Positions 1 through 7,710 of a DNA stretch of 11,418 nt are shown here, one piece after another. The notes under the pieces are model-generated. The model had not been told where the DNA came from, did not search any database, and saw only the letters and a program-made list of their open reading frames with translations. The first letter of the stretch is position 1. Each line of letters opens with the position of its first letter. This DNA comes from Planctomycetota bacterium (GTDB taxonomy: Bacteria; Planctomycetota; UBA1135): assembly GCA_002746235.1 (NCBI GenBank), contig NVWJ01000006.1, forward strand, positions 81,293-92,710. Direction: 5' to 3'. The position numbers and the translations under genes are program-made.

Positions 1-2
1 CA

Positions 3-1091
3 GAAGTGGAGGAGCCAACATTTTTTGCCGGGGATCCCTTTGCCGAAGACCCCATCGATGAGGTTTCCCTGGCCGAAGTCTTGGCGCTTCAGGAGCCAGA
101 ACCATTGCCAGGCCCCGAGTTGGATGCCGGCCAAGACGAGCAGCCGCCGGTCGATGCTGCCGATTCCATCGTGTTTACTGGAGACCCTTTTGCCGAAGCA
201 GAAGCACGGGTAATTGCTGCAGACACTGGGAACGTCATCACTAAGGAATATCTTTGGGATGGTGAAAGGCCTGAGAGTCAGTTGGTGGAGTTAGAAAACC
301 TGCCAGAAGCCGGGTATGACGATGCCCTCCTCGAAAAAGCCGCCGCACTGGGTTTGGCTCAATTGCGCGCTCGTTACCTGACCGATGTGCTTGAGGGCGA
401 TGCCATGGTCATGGTTCCCGAGGGGATTCGAACTTTTGGTGAAACCTTGCCGGTACGCTTTCGCTTGCGCAATCCATTAGGAGATCCGGTGGAGCTGATT
501 CCTTCTGCAAGCGGTTATATCTTGGAATTGGATTGGACCGTGGAACGATGGTTGCCGATCGGCAGTCATGATCGAGTCCAGCGCCACCGATTCTTCCGCG
601 TCGGTCAACAGATCACGCTGCGCCCAGATCAAGAGTTCATCGAGTACACCGAACTCCCTTTGGTGGTGGCTGGGGACCAGGGTTCAGTTTGGATGGTTCA
701 GGTCGACGCCCGTCTTCGGTTTAGTGGGGCGGCCTTTGAAGGTCGTTTATTGCCGGTACATGAAATCGATTTTCAAGCCGCACGGTTTTTGGTTTTGCCT
801 CCAGGTTGGGAGGGTTTGAATGACAATCCTTATTCCAATCTAAAACGAGTTCTCCTCATGTCTTCCGAAGAGGTCGACCGACATGTGCTGGTTTGCGTGG
901 CTCTATTAAAGGGGCAGGAACGCCAGGACGCCGTGCAACTACTGCTCGATGGATTGCGCAAGGCTCCAACCCCTGGCCGCGTACTCACGATTACCCAATC
1001 TCTACAGTGGCTGACTGGCGAACATGCAGGAAGTATGCCTGGGGACTGGTTTCGATGGGAAGCCAGACGCAAATCAGGGTCTGGCCGTTAA
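3..1091 (+). CDS. Unrecognised protein with acidic N-terminal repeats and a beta-rich core (5' partial)
   Basis: I do not recognise this family. The frame is open to the left edge, so the true start probably lies outside; the GTG at base 6 is only the first possible start and is used here for numbering. Residues 1-70 are acidic, proline-rich and probably disordered, and contain the motif GDPFAE twice (residues 9-14 and 59-64), each preceded by an aromatic/hydrophobic strand-like FFA or VFT. Residues 138-265 alternate hydrophobic and polar residues like a beta sandwich, with an RFRLRNPLGDPVEL stretch at 151-164. Residues 275-340 look helical and resemble a short TPR/HEAT-like tail. No signal peptide or membrane segment is visible in the part present. 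It ends with TAA, 173 bp before tyrS on the same strand. The core resembles domains that describe relations between extracellular or envelope proteins, but this is a weak impression. Coding status is supported by length and composition, not by homology. Confidence 0.7.
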   Translation, partial: EVEEPTFFAGDPFAEDPIDEVSLAEVLALQEPEPLPGPELDAGQDEQPPVDAADSIVFTGDPFAEAEARVIAADTGNVITKEYLWDGERPESQLVELENLPEAGYDDALLEKAAALGLAQLRARYLTDVLEGDAMVMVPEGIRTFGETLPVRFRLRNPLGDPVELIPSASGYILELDWTVERWLPIGSHDRVQRHRFFRVGQQITLRPDQEFIEYTELPLVVAGDQGSVWMVQVDARLRFSGAAFEGRLLPVHEIDFQAARFLVLPPGWEGLNDNPYSNLKRVLLMSSEEVDRHVLVCVALLKGQERQDAVQLLLDGLRKAPTPGRVLTITQSLQWLTGEHAGSMPGDWFRWEARRKSGSGR

Positions 1092-1264
1092 GCAACCTCT
1101 GAATAAGTCTGGCAGTGACTCCGCGGCCAAAATCGCCCGCCCCGGCGTTGCTTCATCTCTGCAGTAGCAACATTTCAGCCTTCGATGCGCGCCTTGGGGC
1201 AAACCATTTCCTTTCACGGCCTCCCACGCCATACTTATCAGAGCTTCCTTAAGTCGAACCCACC

Positions 1265-2455
1265 ATGAACCTGATTACTGAAATTCGTCGCTACTCAAGT
1301 GACATCATAGGCGAGGAGCAACTCGTCAAAATGCTTGAGAAGTCGGCATCGGAAAAGAAGCCGTTGCGGGTGAAGTTTGGCATAGACCCAACCTTCCCCG
1401 ATGTGCACCTCGGTCACGCGGTTCCGATTCGCTTGCTGCGTTTGTTTCAGGAACATGGGCATTTGCCGGTTTTGATTTTGGGCGACGGCACCGCGCGCTT
1501 AGGTGACCCGACCGGACGCAATGATCAGCGTCCGCCGTTGACGCCGGAGCAAGTGGAGGTGAATGCCAAAACTTATCTGGTGCAGATCGGCAAGTTATTG
1601 GATCTCTCGAAAGGGGCGGCGGAGGTACGTCGCAATACCGAGTGGTTTGGCAAGATGGACTTTTTCGATTGCCTACAACTTGCAGCAAAATCCACAGCTG
1701 CTCGTTTGCTCGAGCGTGATGACTTCCAAAAACGCATGCAAGCAAACCTGCCAGTACATCTGCACGAAATGATGTACCCGCTCATGCAAGGACTGGACTC
1801 GGTAAAGGTCGAAGCCGATGTCGAGTTAGGCGGCAATGACCAACTGTTCAACTTGCACATGGGACGTCAAATGCAAGAACGGGAAGGGCAACGTCCGCAG
1901 GTGTGTATTACCACTCCGTTATTGCTTGGTACCGACGGCCGCAAGATGTCGAAAACTTACGGCAACCATGTTGGCCTAAACGCCAGCGCAGACGACATGT
2001 TCGGCAAAGTCATGTCCTTGTCCGATGAAGGCATGGCCAGTTGGTTTGCCTTGGCTACGCGTTTGTCGACAGCGGAGATTGAAGCGCAGTTGCAGGGGCA
2101 CCCGCGGGAGGCTAAGGATTGTCTAGCGCGCTCAGTGGTTGCAGAGCTGCATAGCGAGGAAGCGGCTACGGCAGCATCGGAGGAGTTCGTGCGCCGTTTT
2201 CAGAAGAAAGAGAAGCCGTCGGAGATTCCAGAGAAGCAGGTTGCGGCAGGAACCTATGCTTTGCCAGGACTCATGAAGGCGGTGGGGTTGGCCAACTCCA
2301 CATCGGAGGCGCGGCGCCTGGTTGAAGGCGGTGGAGTACGCATCGATGATGAAGTCATCAAAGATGTGCGCCATGAAATCATGCTCGAAACCGGTGGTTC
2401 CAGCGTGCTGATGCAGGCTGGCAAACGTCGTTTTGCGCGGATTAGCGCGGAGTAG
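1265..2455 (+). CDS. tyrS: Tyrosyl-tRNA synthetase
   Basis: Class I aminoacyl-tRNA synthetase that activates tyrosine with ATP and charges tRNA-Tyr in the cytoplasm. The Rossmann-fold catalytic core has the HIGH-type motif HLGH at residues 48-51, after the conserved FGIDPT stretch, and KMSKT at 227-231. The tyrosine-site signature LGGNDQLFN lies at 188-196. The C-terminal part (about 333-390) is an S4-like RNA-binding domain, recognisable by EARRLVEGGGVRI. At 396 residues it has the length of the TyrZ-like (type 2) bacterial TyrRS subgroup, to which the FGIDPT/HLGH context also points. The start ATG matches the family's N-terminus; no Shine-Dalgarno is visible upstream (the sequence before it is CGAACCCACC). 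The gene converges with the sulfatase-fold gene, with 17 bp between stops. I see no T-box or other leader structure in the 173 bp upstream. All catalytic motifs are intact. Confidence 0.97.
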   Translation: MNLITEIRRYSSDIIGEEQLVKMLEKSASEKKPLRVKFGIDPTFPDVHLGHAVPIRLLRLFQEHGHLPVLILGDGTARLGDPTGRNDQRPPLTPEQVEVNAKTYLVQIGKLLDLSKGAAEVRRNTEWFGKMDFFDCLQLAAKSTAARLLERDDFQKRMQANLPVHLHEMMYPLMQGLDSVKVEADVELGGNDQLFNLHMGRQMQEREGQRPQVCITTPLLLGTDGRKMSKTYGNHVGLNASADDMFGKVMSLSDEGMASWFALATRLSTAEIEAQLQGHPREAKDCLARSVVAELHSEEAATAASEEFVRRFQKKEKPSEIPEKQVAAGTYALPGLMKAVGLANSTSEARRLVEGGGVRIDDEVIKDVRHEIMLETGGSSVLMQAGKRRFARISAE

Positions 2456-2472
2456 AAAGAAAGTTCTGAAAG

Positions 2473-4206
2473 CTACTTCAGGCAGGGTTCTGGGAAGGGA
2501 GCTAATGGGCGATCTAAGGAATCGCCTTTGCCCTCTCCTTGTTCGGCATCACCGGTATATCCAAGAGCATCCAATAGGGCCTGTTCCTCACCGCTGTAGA
2601 GAGGGCCAAGTCGATCCTCCAGCGGAGAAAGCTTTAGCTGCATGGCCTCTAACTCCGAGGCGCGGAAGTCGCGACAGAAAGCATTCACCGCTTCGGCATA
2701 ACGCGGGTCGGTTGGCTTCAACGGACGCTTTTCATTCGGGTCCTGAAGACGATCGAAAACTAAGTAGGCATCGCCAGTATCGCGACGTAGTTTCGGTTTG
2801 ACAGCAATATGCTCCGGAGTTGTATTGGCTTGGTCATAACCAAACTCACGCACTACCGAATAGCGGCTGTTGCGCCACCCATCGCGCACGTTGATTCCGC
2901 CACGACTACTGCGATGTCCACCACTGAAGATGCGTTGCAAGGCAAAACGTGGAGCACCACGACCTTGAATGGTTTCACGTAGGCTTTCACCTTCGGCTTC
3001 GCTCATGGCGGGGGCGCCACAGAAGTCGAGCAAGGTGGGGGCGACATCGTAAATGCGGCTAATCGCAGGAATGCGGCGGCCTTCCGGGGTTTGCCCAGGA
3101 ACCCGCAGAATCATGGGGATGCGGCATTGCTCAGCGAACAACGTAGAACGATGTCCAAGGCTGTTGTGATCAAAAAACTCATCGCCGTGATCCGAAACCA
3201 CCATCAGAATGGTGTTTTCCCATTGCCCCTGATCCTTCAGAGTTTGAATGATGTCTCCAATATGCCGATCAACCCAATTAATCTCCGCATCGTAAAGCGC
3301 AATCACATGATCCAAATCGCGTTCTGAAATGCGCCGCTTGAACGGCTTCTCCAAATCCATGACCCGAGCATCGAAGTACCAGTTGGTGCCATCGAAAGCG
3401 TTCTCCTTATTTTTGTCATAGCCGGGGTCGAAGCGAACGTCTAATCCATCCTCCATGCGCCATGGGATGTGATCATAGTGCGCGTCAAAGTAATGCAGGA
3501 AAAGAAAGAACGGCTGGTCCTCCTTTTGCTCCGCCAGGAAATCTTTGCCCAACTGATTGATTTGCGGTGAGGTGATATCGAAGTGCGAGCGGCGATCCAC
3601 CATCCGCCGAATGAAATCCGCATCCATCGGCTTCTTTCCCTGCTGCACCCGACGCAAACGCTCTTGCTCTAACTGCAAAGAAAATTCTTCAACACTTAAC
3701 ATGCCGGATTGATAATCATCGAAGCCACGTCCGAATCCAAATTTTGCATCGAGGTATGGGCCGGAATAGTAGCCTCCCGTATTCCATCCAGCACCCTGCA
3801 AAGTTTCAGCAAGGGTGGTGCGCAAGGGATCCAACTGGAAGCGATCGGTCTCCACGCCATGGCGGCGGTCCGATAAACCGGTCATGAGGCTCATATGCGC
3901 TGGCAAAGTCCACGAACTTGTGGTCCAGGCATCGTCAAAAACCACCCCTTCAGCAGCCAGTGCCTCAAGATGCGGGCTAATCGATAGATTTGGCGCATAT
4001 TGGGCACGTCCACCATAAACGCTCAAGTGATCGCGGCGCACAGAATCGATGCTGATCAACACAATGTTCATCGGCTCGCCACGAACCGCAGATTCCGAGT
4101 TTCCGGAAGGCGATTCCTCGGCACCGCAACTGCACAAAAGACCTGCAATCAAGCAAGTGCTGGCGGTGCTAAGCAGAAAACGAAGAGTTGTAGAAGTGCC
4201 GCTCAT
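2473..4206 (-). CDS. Sulfatase/alkaline-phosphatase-fold lipoprotein with a Thr-type active site
   Basis: Member of the Sulfatase family (Pfam PF00884) in the alkaline phosphatase superfamily, hydrolysing or transferring a sulfate or phosphate ester outside the cytoplasmic membrane. A signal peptide ends in a lipobox-like LCSC, with Cys27 the likely lipidated residue. Metal-ligand motifs are in family order: ISIDSVRRDH (D54), the nucleophile loop at 98-110, HYFDAHYDH (238-246), VVSDHGDEFFDH (D339, H340) and GHRS (H352). The nucleophile loop reads TLPAH where formylglycine sulfatases have C-x-P-x-R, so Thr100 sits at the modified Cys position and His104 at the Arg position. FGly-dependent sulfatase activity is therefore unlikely; a phosphotransferase or phosphodiesterase-like reaction with Thr as nucleophile is an alternative. 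Homologues with this TLPxH variant are common in sulfatase-annotated proteins as I recall them. It is the second gene of a unit, 22 bp after the DUF1573-like gene, and no strong RBS is visible. At 577 residues it has normal length. Substrate unknown. Confidence 0.9.
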   Translation of the reverse strand: MSGTSTTLRFLLSTASTCLIAGLLCSCGAEESPSGNSESAVRGEPMNIVLISIDSVRRDHLSVYGGRAQYAPNLSISPHLEALAAEGVVFDDAWTTSSWTLPAHMSLMTGLSDRRHGVETDRFQLDPLRTTLAETLQGAGWNTGGYYSGPYLDAKFGFGRGFDDYQSGMLSVEEFSLQLEQERLRRVQQGKKPMDADFIRRMVDRRSHFDITSPQINQLGKDFLAEQKEDQPFFLFLHYFDAHYDHIPWRMEDGLDVRFDPGYDKNKENAFDGTNWYFDARVMDLEKPFKRRISERDLDHVIALYDAEINWVDRHIGDIIQTLKDQGQWENTILMVVSDHGDEFFDHNSLGHRSTLFAEQCRIPMILRVPGQTPEGRRIPAISRIYDVAPTLLDFCGAPAMSEAEGESLRETIQGRGAPRFALQRIFSGGHRSSRGGINVRDGWRNSRYSVVREFGYDQANTTPEHIAVKPKLRRDTGDAYLVFDRLQDPNEKRPLKPTDPRYAEAVNAFCRDFRASELEAMQLKLSPLEDRLGPLYSGEEQALLDALGYTGDAEQGEGKGDSLDRPLAPFPEPCLK

Positions 4207-4228
4207 CGGTCCAGTTTACCGATTCGAA

Positions 4229-5317
4229 TTAGGAATTGCCTCGTTTAGGCATAATGCTTACCGCCACCTTCAATAGGGGAGTGAGCTCATCTCCAGTGGG
4301 AATATCAATGGACAAGTTTTGGCCTTGCTCCGCGGCTTCGCCGACATAGCGTAAACGCAGAACCAAATGCTGTGCATCGATATCAATGCGCTCCATAATC
4401 TCAATGCCAGCCGCTTCTAAAGCGTCTAGATTCAGGCTCGCTAGGTTGCCATCGACCGCGCGATGTCTGATCGCGAGCTGCGCTTCAAGCCGATCGGATG
4501 TCGGGTCAAAGACCAAACGAGAAGGAGTCAAAGAAAGGTCCGGTCGGGCATATCCGTTCAGCGTAACTTTTACCGGAGGAGCTCCGTTGAGGTCGGTGTG
4601 CAAAACAAATTGCTTTGAAAATGGGCCTTCCGGAAGGACCTCCGGGGCTGTGAAAGTCAGTAGGTAAGTTTGTCCGGCTCCAGCGACGGAGATTTCTTGG
4701 CTTTGCACAAGCCAACCCTCGTCATCGACGAAATCAATATCTAGGCCGAAAGCAATGGTGTCATGCGCAACCACCATGGCGGTACCACTGGCGCCCTCAC
4801 GCACCCCGATATCGCCAAGTTCAATGCCCCAAGGTTCCACCGAAAAGGGATTCCAGATATCTGCGCCCCATTGCAGCACCATTCCTGAGTAGTCCTGAAA
4901 AACCACTGGGATGGAGCCAACTTTACGTGAAGCTGGAATGCGATAACGCGAGGTATCCAAGGTGAAGTGGATGGCCATTTCCTCGTCGACTGCGAGGGTT
5001 AGATTTAGGCGTTTTCCATCCAGGCGACGTCGACCCGATCCGTCCATGCGCCCGGGCAATTCCAATTCTGCAGAAACACACTGGCACGAGAAGGGCCCAA
5101 TGCGACTGACCAAGAGCGGTTTGCCGGTGGTGTTCTTCAATCGGTAGATGCCGCTAGTGCGCTCTCCGAAAGTGACCGAACCTAAATCCAAAAAAGCTGG
5201 CTCCACACTGAGCGGGGCCTCGGCCTGGAAATAAGCACTGGACGATTCCTGTGGGCTGCAGGCCACAGCGCCGAGAAATACGAGCCCGGCAAGGGTTAGG
5301 CATGGGAGAAATCGCAT
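4229..5317 (-). CDS. DUF1573-like lipoprotein
   Basis: Probable secreted lipoprotein of unknown function. The N-terminus [20 protein letters not shown] is a signal peptide with an AVAC lipobox, giving Cys20 as the lipidated residue. Residues about 36-85 match the DUF1573 pattern (Pfam PF07610): a [10 protein letters not shown] strand, then [11 protein letters not shown], ending in a cysteine pair. The usual SCGC is here SCQC at 77-80. DUF1573 domains are Ig/ASPM-like beta sandwiches found in Bacteroidetes and Planctomycetes exported proteins. The remaining 270 residues are beta-rich and probably hold two more Ig-like domains: one containing [10 protein letters not shown] near 170, and one containing [12 protein letters not shown] near 268-279, a second strand pattern of the same kind. 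It is the first gene of a unit with the sulfatase-fold lipoprotein, and its ATG touches the region upstream of the divergent glyA. A TAGGATAAT sequence lies 6 bp upstream of the ATG and could be a -10 element for a leaderless transcript. Confidence 0.8.
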   Translation of the reverse strand: MRFLPCLTLAGLVFLGAVACSPQESSSAYFQAEAPLSVEPAFLDLGSVTFGERTSGIYRLKNTTGKPLLVSRIGPFSCQCVSAELELPGRMDGSGRRRLDGKRLNLTLAVDEEMAIHFTLDTSRYRIPASRKVGSIPVVFQDYSGMVLQWGADIWNPFSVEPWGIELGDIGVREGASGTAMVVAHDTIAFGLDIDFVDDEGWLVQSQEISVAGAGQTYLLTFTAPEVLPEGPFSKQFVLHTDLNGAPPVKVTLNGYARPDLSLTPSRLVFDPTSDRLEAQLAIRHRAVDGNLASLNLDALEAAGIEIMERIDIDAQHLVLRLRYVGEAAEQGQNLSIDIPTGDELTPLLKVAVSIMPKRGNS

Positions 5318-5323
5318 GGGGAG

Positions 5324-5329
5324 ATTATC
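5324..5329 (-). promoter_or_regulatory. Possible -10 element of the DUF1573/sulfatase unit
   Basis: On the minus strand this reads GATAAT, five of six matches to TATAAT, and ends 6 bases before the ATG of the DUF1573-like gene. Transcription from it would start at or next to the start codon, giving a leaderless mRNA. No convincing -35 is present at 16-18 bp, so this stays tentative. Confidence 0.3.
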
Positions 5330-5363
5330 CTACCGCACTCGGCGAGTTACCGAACCCTTCATC

Positions 5364-6653
5364 ATGGCATCTGAATCCACCGTTTCTTCCTCTCCCTACC
5401 CGCAAACTGCCGTTTTGGACCCCGCTGTCCACGCATGTCTGGTCGGCGAGTGGGAGCGCCAGGAAGATGGCATTGAGTTGATCGCAAGCGAGAACCAGAC
5501 ATCCATGGCGGTCATGGAAGCCATGGGGTCCACGTTGACCAATAAATACGCGGAGGGCTATCCCGGACGCAGGTATTACGGCGGTTGCGAAGTGGTCGAT
5601 ATCGTCGAGGACCTAGCCAAAGACCGGTTGAAGGAGTTGTTCTCTGCGTACGGCGCGAATGTGCAGTGCAGCAGTGGCTCGCAAGCGAATCAGGCTGCGC
5701 TTCTTGCCTTAGTGAATCCTGGCGACAAAGTCTTGGCCATGGATTTGAATCACGGCGGACACCTGACTCATGGTCATCCGAAGAATGCCTCCGGCGTTTA
5801 CTACAACTTCGAGCACTATGGCGTGGAAGAAGGTGTGGAGCGCATTGATTACGATGTCCTCCGCGAACACGCTTTGCGCATGAAACCCGATTTGCTGTTG
5901 GCCGGCGCCAGTGCTTATCCGCGCTTTATTGATTTTGAACGCATGAGTGCGATTGCGAAAGAAGTGGGTGCTAAATTCATGGTGGATATGGCACACATCG
6001 CAGGTTTGGTTGCGGCTGGCCTGCACCCGTCACCGGTTCCTCATGCCGATGTATGCACCATGACTACGCATAAAACTTTGCGTGGTCCGCGTGGTGGAGC
6101 GATTGTCGCGACGAAGGAGTGGATCAAGCAGATCAACTCGGCCGTGTTCCCTGGTGTACAAGGTGGTCCACTCATGCACGTGGTTGCTGCAAAGGCGATT
6201 GCTTTTGGGGAAGCGCTGAAACCCGAATTCAAGACTTACCAGCAGCAGGTTCTAGATAACGCCAGTGCTTTGGCGCGAGGCTTGGTGAAGCAAGGGTACC
6301 GCCTAGTTAGCGGCGGAACCGACAACCACCTTATGTTGGTGGATCTACGCGGTCCAGATGGTCCTGGGATCACCGGCGCGGTTGCAGAAGATACCTTGCA
6401 TCAGGCGGGGATTACGGTGAATATGAATCTGATCCCGTTCGATCCTGAAAAGCCCATGCTCACTTCGGGGATTCGCATCGGCACCCCAGCAGTCACCAGC
6501 CGCGGTTTTGGTGTAGCAGAAATGGAATCCGTAGCCATTTGGATTGACCGCGCGCTACGCGCGGTCGATAACGATGCCGTGCTCGCTGAAATCCGCGAAG
6601 AAGTCAAAACCTTGTGCCGCAGTTTCCCGATCTACTCGGGGCTGGGCAACTAA
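5364..6653 (+). CDS. glyA: Serine hydroxymethyltransferase
   Basis: PLP enzyme that interconverts serine and glycine with transfer of a one-carbon unit to tetrahydrofolate, feeding purine, thymidylate and methionine synthesis. With the chosen ATG the protein has 429 residues (E. coli GlyA has 417). The PLP-binding lysine is Lys237 in [25 protein letters not shown] (207-219) gives Asp208 and His211; ELIASEN (38-44), [11 protein letters not shown] (58-68), [11 protein letters not shown] and TSGIRIGTP (367-375) are all family signatures. Two deviations: the usual NVQPHSGSQAN reads [11 protein letters not shown] (Cys102, Ser103), and the usual TVNKN reads TVNMN. An upstream ATG at 5316 adds 16 basic, non-conserved residues; it has a GGGAG seven bases before it but overlaps the divergent start codon, so I prefer 5364, although that ATG has no Shine-Dalgarno. 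The stop overlaps the mtnA stop tail-to-tail. The gene stands alone as a transcription unit. Confidence 0.96.
   Translation: MASESTVSSSPYPQTAVLDPAVHACLVGEWERQEDGIELIASENQTSMAVMEAMGSTLTNKYAEGYPGRRYYGGCEVVDIVEDLAKDRLKELFSAYGANVQCSSGSQANQAALLALVNPGDKVLAMDLNHGGHLTHGHPKNASGVYYNFEHYGVEEGVERIDYDVLREHALRMKPDLLLAGASAYPRFIDFERMSAIAKEVGAKFMVDMAHIAGLVAAGLHPSPVPHADVCTMTTHKTLRGPRGGAIVATKEWIKQINSAVFPGVQGGPLMHVVAAKAIAFGEALKPEFKTYQQQVLDNASALARGLVKQGYRLVSGGTDNHLMLVDLRGPDGPGITGAVAEDTLHQAGITVNMNLIPFDPEKPMLTSGIRIGTPAVTSRGFGVAEMESVAIWIDRALRAVDNDAVLAEIREEVKTLCRSFPIYSGLGN
6543..6569. repeat. Strong inverted repeat (hairpin) inside the 3' end of glyA
   Basis: GACCGCGCG (6546-6554) and CGCGCGGTC (6558-6566) form a perfect 9-bp stem around a CTA loop. 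The stem can be extended by one G.T wobble and two A-T pairs to 6543 and 6569. It encodes DRALRAVD in glyA and lies about 85 bp before that gene's stop and about 80 bp beyond the mtnA stop on the other strand. No T-run follows on either strand, so it is not a classical intrinsic terminator. Confidence 0.6.
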
Positions 6654-7675
6654 GCGTTTAGGCTTTCTACATATTCCAACCACAAGCTCTGATGGGCGCC
6701 ATGCGGTTGGAATAAGCCTTGCTCGGTAATGATGCCGCTGACTAACTCGGCGGGGGTGACATCGAATGCTGGATTGAATACGCCGACGCCTTTGGGTTGC
6801 GGATCAGCATCGTAGAGCTCTTCATCGGAACGTTGCTCAATCGGAATTTGAGCACCATCCAAGCAGGTTGGGTCGATCGTATTTCCTGGAGCTAAAACGT
6901 AGAACGGAATGCCATGGCGTTGCGCCAATACCGCAAGTGGATAGGTGCCGAGTTTATTGGCGACATCGCCATTCGCTGCGATGCGGTCGGCTCCAACAAA
7001 AACTAAATCGATTTTTCCAGAGGCCAGGAGCGATGCTGCAGCGGAATCAGGCAGTACATCCACCGCAATGCCATGCCTTGCCAATTCCCATGCCGTCAAG
7101 CGAGTGCCTTGGCGTAGGGGACGAGTCTCGTCGGCGTAAACTTTGAGGCGAACGCCCCGGGAGTGGGCCAAATGTAAAGGTCCCAAGGCGGTGCCAATCC
7201 CGCCAGTGGCTAGGGCGCCAGCATTGCAGTGAGTCAGAACGGAAACGCCATCAAACAATAATCCCTGGGCATGTTCACTCAAAGCCACACAGGATTCTTG
7301 GTCCGCGAAATGAAAAGCCTGGGCGATTTGGACCAGTTGTTCGGTCCAGGTGACCGGATCGCCTTGGCCAGATGCCATCAGGCCGTGCCCCATCTGTAAC
7401 TGCAGGCGCACTCCAACTCCAAGATTGACTGCAGTCGGACGTGCGGTTTCTAACTCGCGCGCATTTTTCTTCAGTTGGGTCAGCCAGATTTCCGCATCGT
7501 CGGTAATCGGCAATTCCAAAACCATGGCATAGGCCGCAGCACATCCGAGAGCCGGTGCGCCACGTACCACTAAGCGTTTCATCGCATCGACGACTTCCGC
7601 AATGGTGTGCAGGTCCACATACTCCTCAACTTCTGGCAGCAAGGTTTGGTCGAGCAAACGCAAGCCGCCATCCAC
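6650..7675 (-). CDS. mtnA: Methylthioribose-1-phosphate isomerase
   Basis: Converts 5-methylthioribose 1-phosphate to 5-methylthioribulose 1-phosphate in methylthioadenosine (methionine) salvage; a cytoplasmic member of the MtnA/eIF2B-alpha fold family. Visible signatures, numbered from the [11 protein letters not shown] (37-44), ARPTAVNL (78-85), LTHCNAG with catalytic Cys150, [17 protein letters not shown] (182-198), [18 protein letters not shown] with catalytic Asp230, and FNPAFDVTP (300-308). The 80-residue spacing of Cys and Asp equals that of B. subtilis MtnA (160 and 240). GTG at 7675 is the first ATG/GTG/TTG in frame, but the frame stays open upstream and encodes [10 protein letters not shown] directly before it. 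The family has a similar SVEW-type segment there, so translation probably begins further up, most likely at a CTG at 7714 that overlaps the purE stop. Last gene of the TPR-alphaCTD operon; its TAG overlaps the glyA TAA on the opposite strand. No other methionine-salvage gene is in the window. Confidence 0.94.
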   Translation of the reverse strand: MDGGLRLLDQTLLPEVEEYVDLHTIAEVVDAMKRLVVRGAPALGCAAAYAMVLELPITDDAEIWLTQLKKNARELETARPTAVNLGVGVRLQLQMGHGLMASGQGDPVTWTEQLVQIAQAFHFADQESCVALSEHAQGLLFDGVSVLTHCNAGALATGGIGTALGPLHLAHSRGVRLKVYADETRPLRQGTRLTAWELARHGIAVDVLPDSAAASLLASGKIDLVFVGADRIAANGDVANKLGTYPLAVLAQRHGIPFYVLAPGNTIDPTCLDGAQIPIEQRSDEELYDADPQPKGVGVFNPAFDVTPAELVSGIITEQGLFQPHGAHQSLWLEYVESLNA

Positions 7676-7710
7676 CCATTCTAAAGTGGTGAAGCCGAGG
7701 TCAATGGGCT

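Noticed and set aside
1147..1171. Inverted repeat GTTGCT / AGCAAC with a 13-base loop downstream of the first gene
   Set aside because: Stem of only 6 bp and followed by ATTTCAG rather than a T-run, so a terminator call is not supported.
1207..1238. Weak promoter-like boxes TTTCCT and TACTTA before tyrS
   Set aside because: Spacing of 19 bp and poor hexamers; no better than chance in 173 bp of intergenic DNA.
1326..1745. 139-codon antisense reading frame inside tyrS
   Set aside because: It lies wholly opposite the conserved catalytic core of tyrS, and its product is rich in Pro, Ser, Arg and Cys as expected of a shadow frame.
2466..2481. CTGAA / TTCAG inverted repeat between the convergent tyrS and sulfatase stops
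   Set aside because: A 5-bp AT-containing stem overlapping the stop codon with no T-tract on either side is too weak for a bidirectional terminator.
2433..2801. 122-codon plus-strand frame opposite the sulfatase gene
   Set aside because: Composition (Arg/His rich) and position opposite a conserved coding sequence mark it as a shadow.
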